A stretch of DNA of 64,000 nt, from contig NC_007964.1 of assembly GCF_000013885.1 (NCBI RefSeq), positions 2,280,001 to 2,344,000 on the forward strand. The letters are read 5' to 3'. The notes beneath the pieces are model-generated. The model was not told the origin of the DNA, searched no databases, and worked only from the letters and a program-made list of their open reading frames with translations. Shown here in pieces: positions 7,989 to 17,710 of the stretch; within the stretch, counting starts at the first letter, position 1; each line of letters opens with the position of its first letter. The position numbers and the translations under genes are program-made. This DNA is from Nitrobacter hamburgensis X14 (GTDB taxonomy: Bacteria; Pseudomonadota; Alphaproteobacteria; Rhizobiales; Xanthobacteraceae).

Positions 7989-10900
7989 CTACTCGGCCGG
8001 CGCGATCGCCGGAGCAGCCTCGCCTCGCCGCCGCAACCGGTCGATCAGGAGGTAGATCACGGGTGTCGTGTAAAGCGTCAGAACCTGTGAAACGAGCAGC
8101 CCGCCGATGATGGTGATGCCGAGGGGCCGTCTTAGTTCAGTGCCCGGACCGGTTGCGAGCACCAGCGGTATCGCGGCGAAAATCGCCGCCATAGTGGTCA
8201 TGAGGATGGGCCGGAAGCGCACGCTGCATGCCTCGAATATGGCGTCCGTGGACGACAGGCCGCGTTGGCGCTCGGCATCCAGCGCGAAATCCACGATCAT
8301 GATGCCGTTCTTCTTGACGATGCCGATGAGAAGAATGATTCCGACAAATGCAATGATCGTCAGCGACGTATTGGTGATCTGCAAGGCCAGCAGTGCGCCG
8401 AGACCGGCGGATGGCAAGGTCGAGATGATGGTGAGCGGATGCGCCAGGCTCTCGTAGAGAACGCCGAGCACAATATACACCGCGACAAGCGCGCCGAGGA
8501 TCAGCAGCGGCTGCCGTCCCGACGTTTTGCGGAAATCGGCCGCGTTGCCCTCGAAGCTTCCGCGAATGCCCTCGGGCATGTGCAATTCATCGACCGCGCG
8601 TTGAATATTGCTGGTCGCTTCCTGAAGCTCCACATCCGGCAACGTATTAAAGGACACCGTCACCGATGGAAACGACTGCGAGTGATAAACGGCGAGCGGT
8701 GAGAGGTCGCGCTGATAGCGGACGACGGCAGACAGCGGCACCTGCACTCCGTCAGCCCCCGCGACAAAGATGCGTTCCAGGTTGGATGGGTCTTGCTGGA
8801 ATTGCGGATCGACTTCCAGAATGACCTGATACTGGTTGCGCTGGGTGTAAACGATCGAAATCTGTCGTTGCGAAAAGGCATTGTTGAGTGCGTTGTCGAT
8901 ATCCTGAACCCTGACGCCGAGGCTGGATGCCTTTGGCCGGTCGATCGACAAGGTCAGTTGCAGACCGCCGGGGTCGCGGTCGCTGGAAACGTCCGTGATC
9001 CCCTCCACCGTCTCCATGCGCTTGGCGACGAGGGGCGCCCACTTCTGCAACAAATCGAGGTCGGTGCTGGAGAGCGTATACTGGTAGTTGGAATCGCTCT
9101 GGCGTCCGCCGCCGCGAATGTCCTGCGCCGCGAACATGAACAGCCTGATGCCCGGCACATCGCCGAGATTCCGGCGCATCCGGTCGATCACCTGCTGGGT
9201 CGTCAGCCCGCCCCGTTCGGCCGGCGGCTTCAGCGTGATATACATGAATCCGCGATTTGAGCCTCCGCGCGTGCTGCTGCCGCCGATGGAGGAGCCGATC
9301 CCTTGCACGGCAGGATCTGCCATCACGATATCCATAACGCGCTGTTGAAGCCCGAGCATGGACTGAAAGGAAACGTCGGCCGACGCTCGCGTCGAGCCGA
9401 TCACGAAGCCGCTGTCGTCGATCGGGAAATAGCCCTTCGGCATCTTGATATACAGCGTCACTGTCAGGGCGATCGTCGCAAAGAACACCAGCAGCGTCAG
9501 GATGGGAAAGCCGAGCACGACGCGCAGCGTCCGCGTATAGAACGCCACGACTCGCGACAGAAAGCCTTCAACCAGCCGGTCGAACCGGGTCGCATCGGCT
9601 GATGTCGCGTGCTTGATGTAGTGGGCGCAGATCATCGGTGTGACGGTCAACGACACGACGGTCGACACCACGATCGCAAATGTGAGGGTGAGCGAGAATT
9701 CTCGTAACAACCGGCCGACCATGCCGTCCATGAAGATCAGGGGCGTGAATGCGGCGATCAACGACAGGCTGATCGACAGCACCGTGAAACCGATTTGCTT
9801 CGCTCCTTCGAGCGCAGCCCGGTAAGGCGGCAGCCCCTGCTCGAGGTTGCGGTACATATTCTCGATCATGACGATGGCATCGTCGACCACGAAGCCGACG
9901 GAAATGGCCAGCGCCATCAGGGACAGGTTGTCGATGGAGAAGCCTGCCAGCCACATCCCGGCGCATGTACCCGCAAGCGCCAGCGGAACCGACACACCGG
10001 CGGCGACGGTCGGTGTGAAACGGCGGAGGAACGCATAAACCACCACCATCACCAGAAACGCCGTCGCCAACAACGTCCACTCCATGTCGTCCACGCTGGC
10101 GCGGATCGAGCCGGTTCGGTCAACGAGGGTCGATATTTCGACACCGGCCGGAATCCACTGCTTGAGTTCAGGGATAATCGCCTTCACCCGGTCGACGGTG
10201 TCGATGACATTGGCATCGCCCTGCTTGGTGATCTGGATCAGCACCGCGGGTTGCTTGTTGAACCAGGCGATGGAGCGGCTGTTCCGCGTGGCATCCTTGA
10301 CGTCGGCCACGTCCGAGAGCTGGACGAAATTCCCTCCGGAGCTTTTGATAACGATGTCGCGAAATTCGGCCGCCGTCCGCATCTGCCGGTTGGTCGACAG
10401 CGTCTCGCTCTGGCGGCCGCCATTGAAGATTCCGACAGGGCCAAGCGGATTCGCGTTCACGATCGCGGTGCGGACATCGTCGGTCGAGATGCCCGCGTTC
10501 GAGAGCGCCACCGGGTTGAGCGCAATCCGGACGGCCGGCTGATCGGCGCCGCTTACGGAAACCTCGCCGACACCCGGAACCTGCGAGATGCGCTGAACGA
10601 TAACGGTGTCGGCCACATCATAGATCGCGCTGGTCGACATGGTTTTTGACGTCAGCGCCAGAATAAAGACCGGTGCCGCAGCGGGATTCGCCTTGCGGAA
10701 TTTCGGCAATGTCGGCAGATCGGTCGGCAGATCGGCGAGCGAGGCGTTGATCGCCGCCTGCACGTCGCGTGCCGCGTGGTCGATGTCGCGCCCGATGGCG
10801 AACCGCAACTGGATGCTGGTGGCGCCAAGCGTGCTCGTGGATGTGATCTGATCGACGCCGGCGATCTCGCCGAGCCGGCGCTCCAGCGGCGCGGCGACGG

Positions 10901-11087
10901 TCGCCGCCATCACCGAAGGCGCCGCCCCCGGCCGGTTCGCCGACACCCTGATCATCGGGAAATCGACATTCGGCACCGAAGCCACCGGGAGGAACCCGTA
11001 AGCGACCACTCCGATCAGAAACAGGCCGATCGCCAGCAACGTGGTACCGACCGGCCTTCGGATGAACGGCTCGGAGATCGAGGCCAC
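7989..11087 (-). CDS. RND efflux permease, second subunit (MdtC/MuxC-like)
   Basis: A 1032-residue inner-membrane RND transporter of the hydrophobe/amphiphile efflux family, proton-driven drug export. The start is a GTG at 11087 whose first base overlaps the TAG stop of the upstream permease. That gives VASISEPFIRRPVGTTLL, the family N-terminus. A longer open frame continues to 12176 but is only a shadow of the upstream gene. Family features include the first TM, the NVDFPMIRVSANRPGA porter start, GFVVDDAIVMIENM in TM4 (with the proton-relay DD), and the closing KKNGIMIVDFALDAER. It is the last gene of the operon. Confidence 0.92.
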   Translation of the reverse strand: MASISEPFIRRPVGTTLLAIGLFLIGVVAYGFLPVASVPNVDFPMIRVSANRPGAAPSVMAATVAAPLERRLGEIAGVDQITSTSTLGATSIQLRFAIGRDIDHAARDVQAAINASLADLPTDLPTLPKFRKANPAAAPVFILALTSKTMSTSAIYDVADTVIVQRISQVPGVGEVSVSGADQPAVRIALNPVALSNAGISTDDVRTAIVNANPLGPVGIFNGGRQSETLSTNRQMRTAAEFRDIVIKSSGGNFVQLSDVADVKDATRNSRSIAWFNKQPAVLIQITKQGDANVIDTVDRVKAIIPELKQWIPAGVEISTLVDRTGSIRASVDDMEWTLLATAFLVMVVVYAFLRRFTPTVAAGVSVPLALAGTCAGMWLAGFSIDNLSLMALAISVGFVVDDAIVMIENMYRNLEQGLPPYRAALEGAKQIGFTVLSISLSLIAAFTPLIFMDGMVGRLLREFSLTLTFAIVVSTVVSLTVTPMICAHYIKHATSADATRFDRLVEGFLSRVVAFYTRTLRVVLGFPILTLLVFFATIALTVTLYIKMPKGYFPIDDSGFVIGSTRASADVSFQSMLGLQQRVMDIVMADPAVQGIGSSIGGSSTRGGSNRGFMYITLKPPAERGGLTTQQVIDRMRRNLGDVPGIRLFMFAAQDIRGGGRQSDSNYQYTLSSTDLDLLQKWAPLVAKRMETVEGITDVSSDRDPGGLQLTLSIDRPKASSLGVRVQDIDNALNNAFSQRQISIVYTQRNQYQVILEVDPQFQQDPSNLERIFVAGADGVQVPLSAVVRYQRDLSPLAVYHSQSFPSVTVSFNTLPDVELQEATSNIQRAVDELHMPEGIRGSFEGNAADFRKTSGRQPLLILGALVAVYIVLGVLYESLAHPLTIISTLPSAGLGALLALQITNTSLTIIAFVGIILLIGIVKKNGIMIVDFALDAERQRGLSSTDAIFEACSVRFRPILMTTMAAIFAAIPLVLATGPGTELRRPLGITIIGGLLVSQVLTLYTTPVIYLLIDRLRRRGEAAPAIAPAE

Positions 11088-14000
11088 TACTGCATTCCCT
11101 CGGTCGTACCTGCGATCGGCGGCTGCTCCGGCCCGCCCGTCGGAACGGCTTTCTCGATCCGCTTGTTCAGCCGATCCAGCGCCAGATAGATCACGGGCGT
11201 GGTGTAAAGCGTAAGCAACTGGCTGAGCAGCAGGCCGCCGATGATCGAGATGCCAAGGGGAAATCGCAGTTCCGCGCCGGTGCCGCTTTCGATCGCCAGC
11301 GGCAGCGCGCCGAACAGCGCCGCCAGCGTGGTCATCATTATTGGCCTGAACCGGAGCAGGCATGCCTGCACGATCGCCTCGGTCGGCGACATGCCCTGAT
11401 GGCGCTCGGCCTCGAGCGCGAAATCGATCATCATGATCGCGTTCTTCTTCACGATGCCCATCAGAAGAATGATGCCGATCAGGCCGATGACGGACAGATC
11501 CTGTCCGAACAGCATCAACGCGAGAATGGCGCCGACACCCGCCGAAGGCAGCGTCGAGAGAATCGTGATCGGATGAATGTAGCTCTCGTACAATACGCCC
11601 AGCACGATGTAGATCGTGACCAGCGCAGCCAGGATCAGCCAGGGTTGTCCGGCAAGCGATTTGGAGAACTCCGCCGCATCGCCGGAGAACACACCGACGA
11701 TACTTGAGGGCATGCCGATGTGGGTCTCGATGGTCTTGACCCGCTCCACGGCATCGCCGAGCGATTCTCCCGGAGCAAGGTTGAAACTGAGCGACGTCGC
11801 CGGGAATTGCGCGTGATGCGAGATCGACAGCGGCGCCGTCGTTCGGGTCAGCGTTGCGACCGCGGACAGCGGCACTTGTGCGCCGGCAAGACCCGGCAGA
11901 TAAAGCTTGGAGAGGATCGAGGGGTCGCGCTGATACTGCGGCAAGGCCTCCAGCACGACGCGATATTGGTTGGCCTGCCCGTAAACGGTCGATATCTGCC
12001 GTTGCGCGAAGGCATCGTTCAGCGTGTCGTTGACACCCTGGAGGCTGACGCCGAGCTGGCCCGCGCGGGCGCGGTCGATGTGCAGCGCTGCACGCAGTCC
12101 GTTTTCCTGAGCTTCGGATGATACGTCCTGGAACAGCGGATCGCGACGCAGTTCGGCAACCAGTTTGCGGGCCCACTCCGAAACCTGGGCGGCATCCGTC
12201 CCCGTTAGGGTGTACTGATATAGCGAACGGCTCGACTGCGTACTGATCTGGACATCCTGCACCGGCTGAAAATAAACCGTCATGCCGGGGATCGGGGCAA
12301 CGCGCTCCTTCAACCGCGCGATAACGACAGCTACATCGTCGCGGCGGTCGCTCCGCGGCTTCAACGTCATCACCAGGCGTCCGACATTCGTCGTTGGATT
12401 CACGGAGCCGGCACCAATGACCGATACAACGCCCGTGACGTCCGGATCCTCTTTGATGACGTTGGCCACCTCGGCTTGATGCTTTCGCATTTCGGCAAAG
12501 GATACATCCGGACCCGCTTCAGTCACCGCGGTGATCGATGCCGTGTCCTGCAAGGGCAGAAAGCCCTTGGGCGCGACGACATAGAGGACCATCGTCGCGG
12601 CGACTGTCGCAAACACCACAACCAGTGTCGCGCGCTGATGCCGCAGCACCCATAATAACGTACGATGGTAGAACTCGACCATCCGATCGATACTGCGGCT
12701 GACCGCCGCCATTCCCGGAACCGCTCGCTCCCCCCCGGAGTGCTTCAGCAGCCGCGAGCACATCATCGGCGTCAAAGTCAGCGACACGATAGCGGACGTG
12801 ACAACCGCGATGGTGAGGGTCAGGGCAAATTCGCGGAACATCCTCCCGACCAGCCCGGACATGAACAGCAGCGGAATGAACACCGCGATCAGCGAGACCG
12901 TCAGCGAAATCACGGTAAAGCCGATCTCGCTCGCACCCCGGAGCGAGGCTTCCATGACGCTCTCGCCGTTCTCGATGTGACGGACGATGTTTTCGATCAT
13001 CACGATGGCGTCGTCGACCACGAATCCGGTGCCGATCGTCAGCGCCATCAGCGACAGGTTGTCGAGGCTGAATCCGGCGAAATACATGATGCCGAAACTG
13101 GTAATCAGCGACAGCGGCAGCGCCACTCCCGCGATCAATGTCGCCCGCAGCGAGCGCAGGAAAAGCAGCACCACGAGCGTGACCAGCACGACACTGAGAA
13201 TGAGCGTGAATTGCACGTCGTGGACGGAGGCACGGATCGTCACGGTCCGATCGCTGACGACCGTCAGTTTAACACCGGCGGGAATCGCACGCTGGACCTT
13301 CGGAATCTCCTCCCGGATCTGCCGGACGACCTCGATCACATTGGCGCCGGGCTGGCGCTGGATATCGATGATGACGGCCGGCGTTCCGTTATACCAGCCG
13401 CCGGTGCGGTCGTTTTCCAGTCCGTCGACGATCTGGGCGACATCGCCAATCGTGACCGGAGAGCCGTTGCGATAGGCGATAATGATGGGCTTGTACGCGT
13501 CCGCCACCGCGATCTGGTCGTTGGCGGCGATGGTGTAGGCTTGCTGCGCGCCGTCCAGCGAGCCCTTTGGGCCTGAAACATTGGCGCCGGCAATCCCGGC
13601 GCGCAAATCTTCCATTGAAATGCCGTAGGCGGCCAGCCGTGCGAGGTCGGCCTGGACACGCACCGCCGGCTTCAGACCTCCGAGCACGGAAACGCGCCCC
13701 ACGCCCGAAATCTGACTGAGACGCTGGGTCAGGATGGTGTCCGCAATATCGCTCATGGCGCGCAGCGAGACCGTGTCCGACGTCAGCGCGAGCGTCATCA
13801 CCGGCGCGTCGGCAGGATTCACCTTGGCGTATGTCGGCGGATACGGCAGGTTTTTCGGCAGTATCCCGGCGGCGGCGTTAATCGCCGCCTGCACATCCTG
13901 CGTGGCGCCGTCGATATCGCGGTCCAGGTTGAATTGCAGGGAAATCTGACTGACGCCGAACGAGCTTGTCGATGCCATCGACGACAGCGATGGGATCTGC

Positions 14001-14215
14001 CCGAGCTGGCGTTCCAGCGGCGCGGTCAGCAGCGACGCAACCACATCGGGACTCGCGCCCGGCAACTGGGTCCTCACCTGCACTGTCGGGAAGTCGACTT
14101 GCGGCAAAGCCGAGATCGGCAACGCCCAATAGCCGAGCGCGCCTCCGATCATCAACGCGATCCCGAGCAAGGAGGTTGCGATCGGACGACGAATAAACGG
14201 TTCGGAGACGCCCAT
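11087..14215 (-). CDS. RND efflux permease, first subunit (MdtB/MuxB-like)
   Basis: A 1042-residue RND permease paralogous to its downstream neighbour. It starts MGVSEPFIRRPIATSLLGIAL. The TM4 relay GTGFVVDDAIVMIEN and the terminal IVKKNAIMMIDFALEAER are intact. Two different RND permeases in one operon match the MdtBC/MuxBC heterotrimer type, in which two subunit types assemble with an adaptor and a TolC-like channel. Substrates cannot be deduced; relatives export bile salts, aromatic drugs or novobiocin. Translational coupling through the TAGTG overlap suggests fixed stoichiometry. Confidence 0.93.
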   Translation of the reverse strand: MGVSEPFIRRPIATSLLGIALMIGGALGYWALPISALPQVDFPTVQVRTQLPGASPDVVASLLTAPLERQLGQIPSLSSMASTSSFGVSQISLQFNLDRDIDGATQDVQAAINAAAGILPKNLPYPPTYAKVNPADAPVMTLALTSDTVSLRAMSDIADTILTQRLSQISGVGRVSVLGGLKPAVRVQADLARLAAYGISMEDLRAGIAGANVSGPKGSLDGAQQAYTIAANDQIAVADAYKPIIIAYRNGSPVTIGDVAQIVDGLENDRTGGWYNGTPAVIIDIQRQPGANVIEVVRQIREEIPKVQRAIPAGVKLTVVSDRTVTIRASVHDVQFTLILSVVLVTLVVLLFLRSLRATLIAGVALPLSLITSFGIMYFAGFSLDNLSLMALTIGTGFVVDDAIVMIENIVRHIENGESVMEASLRGASEIGFTVISLTVSLIAVFIPLLFMSGLVGRMFREFALTLTIAVVTSAIVSLTLTPMMCSRLLKHSGGERAVPGMAAVSRSIDRMVEFYHRTLLWVLRHQRATLVVVFATVAATMVLYVVAPKGFLPLQDTASITAVTEAGPDVSFAEMRKHQAEVANVIKEDPDVTGVVSVIGAGSVNPTTNVGRLVMTLKPRSDRRDDVAVVIARLKERVAPIPGMTVYFQPVQDVQISTQSSRSLYQYTLTGTDAAQVSEWARKLVAELRRDPLFQDVSSEAQENGLRAALHIDRARAGQLGVSLQGVNDTLNDAFAQRQISTVYGQANQYRVVLEALPQYQRDPSILSKLYLPGLAGAQVPLSAVATLTRTTAPLSISHHAQFPATSLSFNLAPGESLGDAVERVKTIETHIGMPSSIVGVFSGDAAEFSKSLAGQPWLILAALVTIYIVLGVLYESYIHPITILSTLPSAGVGAILALMLFGQDLSVIGLIGIILLMGIVKKNAIMMIDFALEAERHQGMSPTEAIVQACLLRFRPIMMTTLAALFGALPLAIESGTGAELRFPLGISIIGGLLLSQLLTLYTTPVIYLALDRLNKRIEKAVPTGGPEQPPIAGTTEGMQ

Positions 14216-14280
14216 GTCTGTCAGCTCATGTCTGGCAGCTCGCTGCCGCGGGTTCGATGCTCAGCGCCCTGCCTCCGGGA

Positions 14281-15645
14281 TCACGGTTGAGTCTTTGCGT
14301 TGCCGCTCGATTGCCCGTTTTTCTGCACCCCGCTGCCCGACTGCTTTTGACTTCCCTCGTCCCGCTTGCCGCGGCGCTCGCCGCCTTGACGAGCGCCGCG
14401 TTTACCTTGTCGCTTCTGAGGCGCCAGATCGGCCGTCGGCGTCTGATCGTTCTGGCTGACGGTCACCTTTGCACCGTCGGAGAGATTGGCAAATCCCGTG
14501 GTCACCACCCGATCCGTGGGAGCAATGCCCTTGGCGATCACCGCGTCCTTTTCGTCCTGCTGCGTCACCGTCACGGGCTTTGCTGTCGCGATATCGTCGC
14601 TTCCGATCACATAGCTGAAGGTTCCGAGCGGACCACGCTGTACCGCTGACGTCGGTATGACCGTCGCCTGCGACAGCGTTTCCACCTTGAGGCGCACGTT
14701 GACGAACTGGCCGGGCCAGAGCTGGAAGTGTCCATTCGGAAATTCGGCCTTCAGCTTCAACGTGCCGGTCGTCGGATCGACCTGATTGTCGACGCCGATC
14801 AGCTTGCCGGTATCGACAACTGTCGTTCCGTCATTTCCGAATACATCGACTGCGAGGGCGCCCTTCGCCATTGCTGCATTCACACGCGTAATCTGCTGCT
14901 GCGGCAGGCTGAATTGCACAGCGATGGGCTGAAGCTGCGTAATGATGACAAGTCCGGTCGCATCGGACGCATGGATGATGTTGCCTCGATCGACCTGGCG
15001 CAGGCCCGCACGGCCCGAGATCGGCGCGACAATCCTGGTATAGCCGAGCATAGCCTGGGCGTTGTCGATCGCGGCCTGATCGGCCCTGACGAGCGCCTCC
15101 TGCTGCGCAACGACCGCACTCTGCGTATCGGCCTGCTGCTTCGATCCGGCATTGGAGGCGGCCAGTTGCTGGTAGCGCTTCAGATCGAGGCGCATGTTGG
15201 CCAGTTGCGCTTCATCCTGGGCCTTCTTCGCGACCGCCTGATCGTACTGCGCCTGGTAGATCACGGGATCGATCTCGCCCAGTACGTCGTCTTTCTTGAC
15301 GTCCTGCCCCTCAGTAAAATTGACGGCGATCAGCTTGCCGTCGACCTGCGAGCGCACGACGACCGTGTTCAGAGCCCGGACGGCTCCGACGCCATCGAGG
15401 TAGACCGGTACGTCCTGGATGCGCGGCGTTGCGGCAAGCACCGGTACTGCGAGATCGGGACGTCCGCCCCTTGCGTCGCGCTTCTTTTGCGCGAGCGCGG
15501 TCCAGCCGAGATAGGCGAGTCCTCCGACGATCAGGAGCGTGATCGCGATCCGCACGGCAGGTCGCCGGCCGCGACCCGTCACCTTGTCAGGCATCCCGTC
15601 GCCGGCTGCTTTCGCGGTTTCGTCCAGCCCCGGTTTAAAGAGCAT
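14281..15645 (-). CDS. RND efflux adaptor (membrane fusion protein, MdtA-like)
   Basis: A 454-residue periplasmic adaptor bridging the RND permeases to the outer-membrane channel. I choose ATG 15645 (MLFKPGLDE), which has GAGAGG seven bases upstream, over a TTG at 15660. One N-terminal TM segment (about residues 33-50) anchors it. Lipoyl/hairpin sequences include VVVRSQVDGKLIAVNFTEGQ and YTRIVAPISGRAGLRQVDRG. The C-terminal tail after about residue 395 is basic and low-complexity (KRQGKRGARQGG..), unusual for the family and probably disordered. The gene overlaps the end of the upstream channel gene by 11 nt. Confidence 0.93.
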   Translation of the reverse strand: MLFKPGLDETAKAAGDGMPDKVTGRGRRPAVRIAITLLIVGGLAYLGWTALAQKKRDARGGRPDLAVPVLAATPRIQDVPVYLDGVGAVRALNTVVVRSQVDGKLIAVNFTEGQDVKKDDVLGEIDPVIYQAQYDQAVAKKAQDEAQLANMRLDLKRYQQLAASNAGSKQQADTQSAVVAQQEALVRADQAAIDNAQAMLGYTRIVAPISGRAGLRQVDRGNIIHASDATGLVIITQLQPIAVQFSLPQQQITRVNAAMAKGALAVDVFGNDGTTVVDTGKLIGVDNQVDPTTGTLKLKAEFPNGHFQLWPGQFVNVRLKVETLSQATVIPTSAVQRGPLGTFSYVIGSDDIATAKPVTVTQQDEKDAVIAKGIAPTDRVVTTGFANLSDGAKVTVSQNDQTPTADLAPQKRQGKRGARQGGERRGKRDEGSQKQSGSGVQKNGQSSGNAKTQP

Positions 15646-17158
15646 TGCCCGGCCTCTCAATTTTTGGTTCCCAGCCGCCGCCCAGGGCCTGATAAAGGCT
15701 CACGACTGCCAGTAGTCGCGCAAGCTGTGCCTGCGACAGCGAATCCTCCGCCTGAAACAGCGTCAGTTGCGTATTCAGCACGGTTACGATGTCGGCTGTG
15801 CCGGCCCGAAGCTGCTGCTCGCCGAGTTCGAATGCCCTGCGTGAGGCGGTCACGACCTTCCGCTGAAGGCGCAGCCTCTCCGTGGTCTGACGGATCGCGA
15901 TCAACGCGTTATCGACGTCGGCGAACGCCGAAACCACTGTTTTGCGGTACGTCTGAAGCAGTTCGTCCTGTTTCGCTTTTGTGTACTCGAAGTTGCCGAG
16001 AATCCTGCCGCCGTCGAAAATCGGCTGCGTCAGTCCGCCGGCGAGACTGAAAAATGCGGCCTGGGGCTGGAACAGCGCGACCAGGGCCGAACTCTGGTAG
16101 CCACCCTGCCCGGTCAATTGAATGCTCGGGAAAAACTGCGCGCGCGCGCTGCCCACGTTCGCGGTAGCCGATGCGAGTTGCGCCTCCTGACGGCGGATGT
16201 CCGGACGCTGTGTCAATAATTCCGACGGCAGGCCCGGCGTCACCCGCGGCGCGGCGATCTGGTTGAGCGAGCCGCCCTTGACCTTCACGCTTTCCGGCGG
16301 ACGAGCCACCAGCGTCGCGAGTGCGTTGATGTTCTGCGCCAAAATCTGACGAAGCGGCGGAACGGCGGCGCGCTGATTTGCCAGCACGCTTTCCTGTTGC
16401 GCCACGTCGAGATCGGTCCCGGTGCCGGCGCTCAGCCGCTGCTTGATCGCGTCGAGGATGCGCACGGCGCTGGCGATGTTGCGCTCGGCGGTACGAATAC
16501 GGTCTTGCGCTGCGAGAACCTGGAAATAGGCATTCGCAACGCTGGTGAGAGTCGTCAGGCCCACCACGTCGCGATCAAAGCGGCTCGCGGTCGCGGTTTC
16601 CTCTGCGGCCAGTGTTGCATCGCGGTTCTTGCCCCAGAAATCGATCTCATAGCTGGCGGCGCTCAGCGACGACGAGTAGTTCACAACTTCCCGACCGCGG
16701 TTGGTCAGGCCGCTGGAACTCGAGCCCGACGTGCGGGAATAGGTTTCCTGCCCCCCGACACTGACGCTCGGCAACAGCGCCGCCCCCGCGATCCGGGCTT
16801 GCTGATCGGCCTGAATGATCCGCGCCGTCGCCGCTGCAATGTCCAGATTGACGGTCTGAGCTTCCTCCATCAGGTCCGTCAGTTCGGGCGAGCGAAAGCC
16901 ACGCCACCAGTCGAGCGTCGGCGGAGCCTCAGTCGTGGTCAGCCGCGCGGCCTTGTACCCGGCCGGAATGTCCAGCGCCGGATCGGGAAGATCCCTGGTC
17001 AGGATGCAGCCAGCCGACGTTGCCACCATCGCCAACATAGGGAGAAGCATGGCGGAGCGATGAATCCACCTCGCAACCCCTTGTAAACCGCTCAAGGCCT
17101 TCGCAGGAGAATCACCCACGCCGGTCCCCCAGGGGGCGGCAGAGGCGATGATAGGCAT
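15635..17158 (-). CDS. RND outer-membrane channel lipoprotein (NodT/OprM-like)
   Basis: An outer-membrane efflux protein of the NodT family and first gene of the RND operon. The lipobox VATSAGC predicts lipidation. Paired OEP repeats follow, including TLDWWRGF, LLPSVSVGGQ and the second-half LTQRPDIRRQEAQL and FPSIQLTGQGGYQS. The start is uncertain. ATG 17158 gives 507 residues but a long pre-signal region, TTG 17197 is longer, and ATG 17050 (MLLPMLAMVATSAGC) would give a signal peptide of normal length. With the adaptor and two permeases it forms a complete tripartite pump. Confidence 0.9.
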   Translation of the reverse strand: MPIIASAAPWGTGVGDSPAKALSGLQGVARWIHRSAMLLPMLAMVATSAGCILTRDLPDPALDIPAGYKAARLTTTEAPPTLDWWRGFRSPELTDLMEEAQTVNLDIAAATARIIQADQQARIAGAALLPSVSVGGQETYSRTSGSSSSGLTNRGREVVNYSSSLSAASYEIDFWGKNRDATLAAEETATASRFDRDVVGLTTLTSVANAYFQVLAAQDRIRTAERNIASAVRILDAIKQRLSAGTGTDLDVAQQESVLANQRAAVPPLRQILAQNINALATLVARPPESVKVKGGSLNQIAAPRVTPGLPSELLTQRPDIRRQEAQLASATANVGSARAQFFPSIQLTGQGGYQSSALVALFQPQAAFFSLAGGLTQPIFDGGRILGNFEYTKAKQDELLQTYRKTVVSAFADVDNALIAIRQTTERLRLQRKVVTASRRAFELGEQQLRAGTADIVTVLNTQLTLFQAEDSLSQAQLARLLAVVSLYQALGGGWEPKIERPGNAL

Positions 17159-17197
17159 TCGCGTGAGGTCGCAGCGCCCACGTAGCAGCTTTTTCAA

Positions 17198-17710
17198 ATA
17201 TAAAAAACAACGCGGTCACGGTGGCAATGCTTCCTTCTGGAACCGCCCTATTCTAGCGGCCCGAATAGTCGCCGGACAGTCCCGCACGGTCGCGAACATT
17301 AGATACGTTCTATTGGCGCCGTCCCCACTGCAGGAAACCTGATTTATCAAAAAGCCCCGTTTTAACTGGCTTTCCGGACGATCAGGTCGCGAGCGGTCCC
17401 GGCAATCTTACCAAGATTTCATGCAGCGCAGTGGCGCGGGCGACACGCCGCCGAGGATTCTCGGATCGAAAGCTCTCCTTGCGCGACTCGAAGCCTGACC
17501 AGGCGGATCATTTCGCCTGTTGCGGAGCCGACCGATCAGGAAACGCCTATGTGCGGAAGTTCTTCGCAAAATACGAATAGCAACGCAATACGAACAGCAA
17601 CGCAACTCAAACCGGTCGGGTGATCGGCCGTCCTCGCACCCTTGTACCTCCCTCGCCTCTCAACTAGGGTTATCCTCAATTCCTCCAATGGCCGACAAGA
17701 TCTGCACCTC
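17198..17710. other. Divergent intergenic region, efflux operon / cysK
   Basis: About 0.5 kb separates the efflux operon from cysK and should hold both promoters. I see no recognisable operator and no adjacent regulator gene. Two tandem 17-bp units, AATACGAAYAGCAACGC, differing at one base, lie at 17570-17603, about 110 bp before the cysK start. No convincing gene is present. Confidence 0.4.

Noticed and set aside
11088..12176. N-terminal extension of the second RND permease to 1395 residues
   Set aside because: The extra 363 codons are an out-of-frame reading of the upstream permease. The family N-terminus starts at GTG 11087.
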